Below are positions 56,914 to 64,000 of a stretch of 64,000 bases of DNA, piece by piece (the stretch's first letter is position 1; each line of letters begins with the position of its first letter). This DNA is from Chondrus crispus. Taxonomy: Eukaryota; Rhodophyta; Florideophyceae; Gigartinales; Gigartinaceae. A program made the translations under genes and the position numbers. The notes under the pieces are model-generated. The model saw only the letters and a list, made by a program, of their open reading frames with translations. It did no database searches and was not told the origin of the DNA. Location of the stretch: NCBI RefSeq assembly GCF_000350225.1, contig NW_005178982.1, forward strand, positions 62,001 to 126,000. Reading direction: 5' to 3'.

Positions 56914-56925
56914 GGAGGGGGCTCC
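56890..56925 (+). other. Hairpin plus purine-tract module at the end of pol
   Basis: GTGAACG-CGGA-CGTTCAC (56890-56907) encodes the last residues of Pol. It is followed by the TAA stop and AAGGAGGGGGCTCC. The same hairpin and G-tract recur at 62958-62990 directly before the 3' LTR. The nested relative has the pair too (5106 and 2720). Confidence 0.8.
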
Positions 56926-58522
56926 TCAACCACTCCTTTGACCGGAAAATTTAAACCCCCCCTTCGCGGTCGGAAAGGGCGGGGGTCTACGCAAGGACAC
57001 AACGAGGGTGGCCGACCAACTTCGGGGAAGCATGGGATGTCCAGTCGACGCACGGACAACGCAAGTCCATGCGACACGAACCGCCATCACCGACGAGAGG
57101 AGGGTCGTGAGACAGGGCGTACGGTGTCACGAACAGTAGCCCTGTGACGTGAAGTGAAATGAGGAAGGACACGACCTCCCAGCGAACACGACGACATGTG
57201 CCGGGGCGCTACACTCACAAAGCCGTGGCAGTTCCGTCGTGATCAACTGCAGCATAACGCAACGGTTGTAGAGAGAAAGAGGGCCAATCCGATGTAAGGA
57301 ACGTCTCCCAAACACGCGACTCAGAGACCTCGAATAGTCCGTACTGCCCGAGAGGGGACGAGCCCTGAGGTAATCGATGAGGCGAGGAGCGACTGCGCTG
57401 CGCTCGTTTTGTGCGTGCGCGCATAAGCAGGGACAAAATACGATAGGATCCGAGAGCCGATGTGCGAACGGAGGGGCAACTGTCTGCCAGTGCCTCGAAA
57501 GCGGACGACGCCCCCAAACCGCCGCCACCTCCCTAAAAATACGAAAATATTGGACGTTGGGAAATTACGCCGGACGGCGGACAGCACGTGCATTAGGAGT
57601 GCGTACAAGGCGCGCGGGCCATAAAAATCGACGGTCGGCTGACACACGCCACCGTACACAATCTGGAACGGGCGGTGTGATGTGCTCGCATCATCTCGGT
57701 GCGACACGCCCTCGAGGGGAATGATCATTCCCGCCGCCAAGAGGCAGGACGCTCGTGCACACCGACCCGCATTCGAGCGCGTCGTCGCATACCTACATAT
57801 CCTAGGCTCGTCCACGCCACATACCCGCACACCTCCACAACGGGACGAGGTGCGCGCGAGGTCACGGCCGATCGTCCTGCCCCACGTACACGCCGTCTTC
57901 GACTCAGTCCTGGGCGCGTGTACCCTACCGAAATTCGTCGCGCGAACTGTGGCGCGGGCGCGCGGGACACCACTCGTTCGTTAGGCCGGACCGCCCCACG
58001 CGGAGCTGCGCACTACCACGCCAGCGCGCATGTAGGGGCGCTCGCGGCCGCACACGGCGACGTTAAACTGGGACACTTCTCGTGGAAGATAATCCGCTCG
58101 CAACGAACACGACGGAAAAGGACGAGTGCCGAAATCGCGACTCCTGTCTGCCGACGTAATGGGGGAGGAGGACATGGCCGCTGCCCCTCCAAGAGTCCCG
58201 CGACTTATTCGCGATGGATAGTCTACGCCGAGCGAGACGTCGCTTCGTTGACATGACGCCGATCCGAAGGCCAGCGCGAGGCACCACGTCGGTAGGTAAC
58301 CCGACCGCTCCACGAGAGGGAGCCCTTTTTCGTGGCCCGAGGAGACTACCTGAGCCAACGCACTCGTACAGCCGTTTCCATTACCACCGAAACGCACGCG
58401 AGCGAACTGTGGGTGGACGCGAGTGGAGGCACTCGAACTCTCGCCGTCAGCGGGGGAGTACCCCGGCGTTCGCCAGCGCGCGGAAGCCCGACGCCCCCGG
58501 CACAGAGAAGAACGACGTCGAC

Positions 58523-58658
58523 CGACGACGCGGTCGAGGGGCGGTGGCGAGAGGGAAGCATGACGCCGCGCGGAGGAAGGGGGAGCGGGCCGACGACGCG
58601 GTCGAGGGGCGGTGGCGAGAGGGAAGCATGACGCCGCGCGGAGGAAGGGGGAGCGGGC
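58523..58658. repeat. 68 bp tandem duplication
   Basis: CGACGACGCGGTCGAGG starts at 58523 and again at 58591, giving two adjacent 68 bp copies that look identical. The spacing is not a multiple of three. Confidence 0.85.
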
Positions 58659-58680
58659 CGAATTGGACATCTCTTCGCCG

Positions 58681-58826
58681 CACAGTCCGCCGGAGGGACA
58701 GACGAGGAGCCTTCCTCCTCGAAGAAGGAAGCACCTACCGCACGTCGGACGAGCACAGTCCGCCGGAGGGACAGACGAGGAGCCTTCCTCCTCGAAGAAG
58801 GAAGCACCTACCGCACGTCGGACGAG
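58681..58826. repeat. 73 bp tandem duplication
   Basis: CACAGTCCGCCGGAGGG starts at 58681 and at 58754; two 73 bp copies follow directly on the 68 bp pair. The unit includes a CTTCCTCCTCGAAGAAGGAAG inverted segment. High identity points to recent slippage. Confidence 0.85.
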
Positions 58827-59161
58827 CCGGCGGCGTCTATACCACCTCGGCGCGATGGACCGCAAAGGGTTGAGACGCGTCGGCGTAAGGAGCCGTCGGC
58901 GAAGGGGGGAAATAAAACGCGCGGTACGACGCGATCAGACGACCGGCAGCCTCGACGTCTACCGTGGGGCACCTCCGCGAAGCCGTCTCACACGAACGAT
59001 GTACCGTCGTCTCCGCCCGCCGACGGGGGTGAGCGCGCGGAAGGTTCCAAGCCCCCAGGGGAACGGGTACGTAGGGAAAGAATAACTAAGGAAAGGATCG
59101 AGGGGAGGTCCATTTATCGCACCAAGGGGAAGAGGGACCTGCTTCTACTAGCTAGGCAGCG

Positions 59162-61480
59162 TCAACGACCGGCCTCCTCCCCTGTCTCCGTGATTTCGGG
59201 GCCGTACGACGACGTCGGGCAGTAACTGGGGTGACGTGGCGGGGTTGCTCTTACCTCCGCAAGGGAGGGCATCGCAATGGCGGCGTAGCGAGCTTCGCCG
59301 ACGTGGCCCTCACCACGACCTACGGGGCTCCCAGTAGCCGGGAGGTCGGATCCCAGGTGACCGTACGGATCGCGGGGTGCGGGACGACGCCTCGAAGGCG
59401 TCACCCCCTGCGACATCGGATGCCGCCCGCTTGGCGCTGCACGAATCGCCCGGAGCTCGTCGCGCTCCGCACGGTAGCGGTCACAGTCAGCACTGAGACG
59501 CGCGACGGATTGGGAGTAACGGAGCGATGCGGCACGAAGCGCCTCCACCTCCCTCTGAGCACGATGGAACTGCGAAGCTAGTGAGGCCCGTTCGGCGCCG
59601 AGGCGTCGAGCCTCGTCACTCCGGGCTAGGTACCAGCCTGCCATCGTGCTTAGCAGCGCACCGGTAGACCAGATACGATCCCGGGAGTGCCCCAAAGCGC
59701 GCAGTAATTCGGGGATCGACTCGAGCTCACCTGGCGATAGGACACGATCCGCAAACTCACCCGGCGCAGGTCCGCCCTCCAAGGAACGGAGCGGCGGGAC
59801 GGGTAGTATTTCGGAGGGTCCTCGGCTGCCCCGAAGAGGCGTTTCGGTGTAGATGGGACTCGCGATACGAAATGGGTTCGATCCCACTGCGAACACGTCC
59901 GGGGATTCAGCGTCCAGATCCCGGTAACGCTTGCGACGCGCTGCACGGGCAGCGGAGCCCACACCGCTGCGGGACCCCGACGACCCGGTTGGAGGCGGTC
60001 CTACGGCGGGTCGCGACGCGAATGCGTCCGCGCGAACGTCGTACAGTAAAAAGACACTCCGTTCGCCGGTGGAGAAGTCAGTCCAGGGGCGGTGGGTATG
60101 TTCCCCCACCCCTCCGGCACGGCGGAGGAGATCCAAGACGGCGGTATACGTCCACACGACGTGTGTGGACTCCCGGTCAGACGGATTCAAGGACACCTTG
60201 GGGAGCCCCGGCGTCACTCTCCCCAAGAAATCCAACGTCGGGGTGGGCTGGATGAACACCCTGCCATTCACATCCAGCTCGGTGCTGACGGCGTTGCACA
60301 CCGACCACGCCCACTCCCGTTCGCAGTTAGACAAGAGACACTCATACGCCGGGTGGTCCTCCTCTAGGAAGGCGGACCCGAAGTATTTAAGAACGTACGG
60401 GAGGAGCGGGTGGACTCCCAGCGAAGGGAAGGAGTCCCGAACCACGGCGGGGAGTGTGGGGAAATCGGCGGGGGACAGTCCATGCTCGAAGCATGCCGAG
60501 CGGAACACGCGCCCATCCTTTTCGTCGGCTCGGCGATATGCCGACCAGTCGCGATGGGCGATCGCGATAGAGTGTATCCTCATCAAGGCACTGGCCGACT
60601 TCTGAAGCGCGACTAACGGCTTCGAGAACGCATAGGGACGGGGGCACACGTACAGCCCCGCGACCTCGGCAAGGACGAACGGCTGCGAACCCCGTCCGCC
60701 GGGAAGGCAGAGGGCCGAGGCCATGCGATCGACGTACTCAGCCTCGGCCACGCTATACACGAACGTACGGTCACAGGGGATTTCGCCGGGGATTTGGTAT
60801 CCGGCACCATCGCCCTCCGCCATAAGGCGGACGAGCGCCGCCGCGGCCTGATCGATAAGACCGGCGCCCCTGATCTTGAGGATGCGGGCAAGATCAGGGC
60901 GCACCTCGGGTTGAGAAATTATCTCGGCTATAGTCACGCCCGACCGGGCATGGCGACCCCAGGGGAACCGGAGACGGCTCAGCGGTAGGGGCGCAGACCG
61001 TTCGTAGACCGCGCCCAGCCACCTCGTCGAGCTGTGCGATGCACCTCGGTGGCCCTCCCCCGACGGACGGACAACGTCCCATGGCGATCCGGGATGACCG
61101 GAACGCCCTTGGGCCCTGTACGGATCAGGGCGCGGCGGAGGGGGTGGCGTTGGCACGGCTCCCGTGGAGCCAGAGGGACCGGCCGAAGCCATCGGCAGCG
61201 GTAGGCCACGGGCGGCAGGGGAACCCGACCGGAGATGACCTTCGCCGGCGTGGTACGCGGGACCTCCGACGACTCCGACCACGGAGGTCCCCAACTCCCC
61301 CGAGATCGTGGAATCCCGGGACGGACGCGTCTTCTGGAAGGCGGTGAGCTGCGACGACGGAGCCGCCGCTGCGGGCGAACCCGCACCCGTAGGACGGAGA
61401 GTCGGCAGCGGGGCCCCGATTGACCCCGACGAACCAGGGGGAGCACCCCCTTCGCGCGACGGAGAGGGGGAGTTGCTCAT
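59162..61480 (-). CDS. Antisense ORF of the chromovirus, unknown protein
   Basis: A 772-residue open frame starts at ATG 61480-61478 (MSNSPSPSREGG), on the strand opposite to gag-pol, between pol and the 3' LTR. The first 170 residues are Pro/Ser/Gly-rich and probably disordered. About 170-440 looks globular, with patterned hydrophobics (LIDQAAAALVRLM, then LLPYVLKYFGSAFLEED and AWSVCNAVSTELD). About 480-520 is basic (ARRKRYRD), and a coiled coil lies at about 630-690 (LASQFHRAQREVEALRAASL). I recognise no family. Antisense ORFs at this position are known in a few plant gypsy elements such as Grande, with no known function. The frame's length in GC-rich DNA needs a coding test, but the globular stretch is not a composition artefact by eye. 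Confidence 0.65.
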   Translation of the reverse strand: MSNSPSPSREGGAPPGSSGSIGAPLPTLRPTGAGSPAAAAPSSQLTAFQKTRPSRDSTISGELGTSVVGVVGGPAYHAGEGHLRSGSPAARGLPLPMASAGPSGSTGAVPTPPPPPRPDPYRAQGRSGHPGSPWDVVRPSGEGHRGASHSSTRWLGAVYERSAPLPLSRLRFPWGRHARSGVTIAEIISQPEVRPDLARILKIRGAGLIDQAAAALVRLMAEGDGAGYQIPGEIPCDRTFVYSVAEAEYVDRMASALCLPGGRGSQPFVLAEVAGLYVCPRPYAFSKPLVALQKSASALMRIHSIAIAHRDWSAYRRADEKDGRVFRSACFEHGLSPADFPTLPAVVRDSFPSLGVHPLLPYVLKYFGSAFLEEDHPAYECLLSNCEREWAWSVCNAVSTELDVNGRVFIQPTPTLDFLGRVTPGLPKVSLNPSDRESTHVVWTYTAVLDLLRRAGGVGEHTHRPWTDFSTGERSVFLLYDVRADAFASRPAVGPPPTGSSGSRSGVGSAARAARRKRYRDLDAESPDVFAVGSNPFRIASPIYTETPLRGSRGPSEILPVPPLRSLEGGPAPGEFADRVLSPGELESIPELLRALGHSRDRIWSTGALLSTMAGWYLARSDEARRLGAERASLASQFHRAQREVEALRAASLRYSQSVARLSADCDRYRAERDELRAIRAAPSGRHPMSQGVTPSRRRPAPRDPYGHLGSDLPATGSPVGRGEGHVGEARYAAIAMPSLAEVRATPPRHPSYCPTSSYGPEITETGEEAGR

Positions 61481-62957
61481 GACACGGCCGCAAAGTAACG
61501 ACGTAGAGGAATCTCGGAGGAAGGGAACGAGCGATCACGAGAGCGAGGGAAAACAGAGGTGACTGAGCCGCGGAAGTGGTGCAGGCAACGGCTCGCCACG
61601 GGGATTATACGAAGAAGGATACCCCCCGGTCGATACGACTAACCACCGCCGCCCGGTCTAAAAATAGAACGAATTACGGAGGGCAACCACGACGGCAGAA
61701 GCTCCACGGGACGGCCTTCGGTTCAGACAGCGGTGCACCGCCCAATGGAATTCGCGGAGGACAGGAAAGACGATCGCCGAATTCAGGACCAACCCCCTTC
61801 CGCCACCGCCGACGACGACCCCTGAGACTCGCGGCGCCCCCTCGATGCGACCACCGTCGCGCGCGCGACGTAAGGCGCCGCCACTACACGGCGACGAAGA
61901 AGTGGAGACAGGCCTCTACGCGCCAGCCTATATACCCGACGAAAGAGCGCCGACCGTCGGCAAAGCCACCCACGCTCCTCGATGCCGTGCTCTCACCCTC
62001 GGCGGTCGACCGAGCGACATCAGAGGCGAGTGGCTGGGGGTCAACGGGAGGAACGGCACCCGCGCTCTGGCCCGGCATGAGGGGGGGCAACACGCGATGA
62101 CGCGTCGAACCGAAGGTAAGCGGGCGTGGTTCGCGGAAGGGGACTGGAGGGGGGTTGGCCGACGCAATTACGCTAGGCGACGAGCCACGTGGGACAGGAC
62201 ACTACGGGGTTCTACAACTGGTGTTGGCGGGGAGAGGGAGAGCGACAGGATCCTCCCACGTCGCAAGGTACAGAACGAGACCCCCCCTCTGCTGTCGTCT
62301 ACGGCGGCTCAAGCTCGCGAGCTGTGGTGTGAGAAGGTACGGCGACCACCGCGGAGGAGGCTGACCGACGGCTATGTCATAAGGAGAGGGTACCCATAGG
62401 GCGCGGAGCTCGCAGTACAAGACGGAACCACCGACCGGTCGTGGTAAGGAGGGGACCGCGGGCAATTCGAAGGGGGATGCCGCCTCCCGTCACGGTCTAC
62501 CGACCCCCAGGAAGAGGACGTATACGCCAAAGGAGTCGCTCTATTTCCGAGGACTGCGGGCTTGGCTCGCACGGCGCTTCGGGGCACTCATCACCCCCAC
62601 CACGGCGGAAACAAAAGAGGACCCACCGAATCGCGGGGGAGTGGACCTCCCCCGCACAGAAGAAGGACACTCGCCGACGTCGCGTTCGCGTGACGGAGGC
62701 GGCGAGTGGGAGGGCCAAGACGCAGAGCGGTTCCGCGCGCCTCATCGCGGAGAGAAACGCGCGCACGGAGACGAATGACCTCGGAGGAGCAGCGACGGGG
62801 CGGGAAAGACGGCGCAGACACCAAGCGGTGCCGAGACGAGAACGCGACCGACAGTGACAATGGATTGGAAGGATCCTGCGCGCGAAGGAGGTGGAGAAGG
62901 ACCGAGGGCGAGCAAGAACTGATTGAACCGGAGGCGCACCCCCCCCTACCCGCACAC
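61481..62957. other. Post-pol spacer of the chromovirus, right part
   Basis: The 1.5 kb between the antisense start codon and the 3' hairpin should contain the antisense promoter. GC-rich frames on both strands overlap (61576-62100, 61845-62399, 62497-63000) and have no motifs. No TATA-like sequence stands out. Confidence 0.45.
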
Positions 62958-62990
62958 GTGAACGCGGACGTTCACGCCTAAGGGGGGGGC
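62958..62990 (+). other. Hairpin plus 3' polypurine tract
   Basis: GTGAACG-CGGA-CGTTCAC (62958-62975) is followed by AAGGGGGGGGC (62980-62990), the purine tract for plus-strand priming, two bases before the 3' LTR. It repeats the pol-end module at 56890-56925. Confidence 0.82.
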
Positions 62991-62992
62991 CG

Positions 62993-63629
62993 TGTAGCAT
63001 AACCGCCGGCTACTGTACTATACATTAGATTTAGAATTAGATCTAACGCTGTAAGGTACGGACCTTACAGCGTGCGCGCGCGCATACCTTACAGCGCGCG
63101 CACTAACACGTGTACCCCACGTGTAGCACACGTGTGCTGTCAGCCCCGACGGCTGACAGCGTTACAGTGCGGGCCGACCCGCACTGTCTACAGTAAGCCG
63201 ACTACAGTACAGTCCGTACTGTACTGTAGACGGTTAATTAACTTGTACAATAAATATAGGGAGCGACTGCCGGCGGAGGGGGGGAGGACAGGCAACCCTC
63301 CACCGACGGTCGACCACCCAGCTTACTCTACTCACACCGCCGTTCCGCGAGTAGTGACCACCGAGCGGGTAGTGGACGCGCGCGACACCGCGGCGAGCTG
63401 CGATCCGCCTCCGCCAGTCAGTACCGGATCGTCAACCGGTACTGCTCCGGGGCGTCGAGGCGTCGATCCGCTTGCCTACGCGCGCGTCCCCGCCGACCAC
63501 GCTCTACCACCCGCTACCGGCCCGCTTCCGGTGGCGTTGGTTGGTTCAAGACCCTCGGTACGCCGATCCGGGGTCTTCCGCCGAACATCGCGAACACCCT
63601 TCCGCCGTAGGTGGGGTGTTTATGCGACA
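62993..63629 (+). repeat. 3' LTR of the chromovirus
   Basis: It matches 48933-49571 apart from ten substitutions and a 2 bp CG indel in the GC alternating stretch near 63080-63105. Four of the differences cluster in the last 40 bases. The purine tract AAGGGGGGGGC lies immediately upstream. Confidence 0.93.
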
Positions 63630-64000
63630 GGGTTTACATCTTTAAAATTTTCGTACCCAACAGCTTCGAGTGTTGAGAAAAAATCATTGCAAAACTCCAT
63701 GATTCGAGCTTCGGGGTCTGCAATTTGCGTTGGCATTCGTACACTTGCTATAGCTTTCTCAATAACAGCGGGATCGAACGTACTCTCCTCTCTCTCAACG
63801 AGGCTTCTAATCCACTGTTCAATATAGCCAGTTGTTAGCTGTACCACAGTTTTGCCAGGGGCGATATTCCTGAATCGACCCATGAAATGCATACGTCTCA
63901 GCAAGCCAGGGTCCACTGATACTCTGTAAGTCGCTTTTGTCATTGTAGGCACTTCCTTCTTCTTCTCTGCAATTTCCAGCTCATATCTCTCGCGATCCCT
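63630..64000 (-). pseudogene. N-terminal part of the interrupted long minus frame, runs off the window
   Basis: To the right of the chromovirus the minus strand is open from the window edge to the LTR border. It begins with a Lys/Glu-rich probable coiled coil (RYELEIAEKKKE) and continues through LLRRMHFMGRFRN and IEQWIRSLVEREES. Removing five bases, the normal duplication length, restores the codon phase with the frame at 48932, so this is most simply the upstream portion of the same gene. The real start lies outside the window. Confidence 0.6.

Larger units (their letters stand above)
56926..59161. other. Post-pol spacer of the chromovirus, left part
   Basis: The 2.2 kb lies between pol and the 3' end of the antisense ORF. 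Open frames on both strands are Arg/Pro/Ala-rich and overlap one another (for example 57981-58865 minus and 58214-58873 plus), without motifs. It contains two tandem duplications, listed separately. I call no gene. Confidence 0.5.
48933..63629 (+). mobile_element. Full-length Ty3/gypsy chromovirus with antisense gene
   Basis: The element is 14.7 kb with LTRs of 639 bp (48933-49571) and 637 bp (62993-63629) that differ by ten substitutions and one 2 bp indel (about 1.6%). Order: LTR, primer-binding site, gag, pol (protease, RT, RNase H, integrase, chromodomain), a 6 kb segment with a 772-codon antisense ORF, purine tract, LTR. Gag, pol and the antisense frame are all open, so it may be active. 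The five flanking bases differ (CTGGG left, GGGTT right; only GGG is shared), which is odd for an otherwise intact copy. It sits inside the long minus-strand frame of the DUF6589/FEN/CXC unit. Confidence 0.94.

Noticed and set aside
61576..62399. Plus-strand frames right of the antisense ORF as an env-like gene
   Set aside because: They are overlapping Arg/Pro-rich frames on both strands with no signal peptide, membrane segment or Cys pattern; GC content explains them.

Overview
The window is eukaryotic nuclear DNA, most likely from a florideophyte red alga of the Chondrus type. This is inferred, not proven. The reasons are compact genes that read as single uninterrupted exons, eukaryote-only families (SF3a60, SWI3/SMARCC, CNNM, mTERF, RFWD3-like) and plastid/mitochondrial-type N-termini. 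These genes sit between large LTR retrotransposons.

Layout. 1-14960 is a retrotransposon nest. A 7.4 kb Ty1/copia-type element (minus strand, 318 bp LTRs, AAATA target duplication) was later split by a 6.3 kb internally deleted Ty3/gypsy chromovirus (minus strand, 701 bp LTRs, GCAGC target duplication). 15861-42018 is a gene island: an RIIa/EF-hand protein, an mTERF, a SWI3/SMARCC chromatin subunit, splicing factor SF3a60, phosphoacetylglucosamine mutase, ketopantoate hydroxymethyltransferase, a RING protein like RFWD3, a divergent pair formed by a HisC-like aminotransferase and histidinol dehydrogenase, a CNNM-type DUF21-CBS membrane protein, and a 1272-residue Sel1-ROCO-TIR protein. A 100-N assembly gap lies at 34544-34643.

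42921-64000 is a second unit, probably mobile but of unfamiliar type. Two short plus-strand ORFs converge on one very long minus-strand frame that has a DUF6589-like region, a FEN/XPG-like nuclease and a CXC cysteine domain. That frame is broken only by two in-frame TGA codons, and by the insertion at 48933-63629 of a 14.7 kb, apparently intact Ty3/gypsy chromovirus on the plus strand.

The most unusual biology is in the retroelements. The intact chromovirus carries, between pol and its 3' LTR, a 6 kb segment with a 772-codon ORF in antisense. This segment is bracketed by two copies of a hairpin plus purine-tract module. When the nested insertion is ignored, the unrelated copia-type element also carries antisense reading frames (RG-rich, then a possible papain-like cysteine peptidase) at the same place, between pol and 3' LTR. 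The chromovirus shows a candidate -1 frameshift site at the gag/pol junction, and its LTRs carry an ordered set of hairpins whose stems covary between the two chromovirus copies. All functional assignments are from reading motifs by eye; no database search was run.
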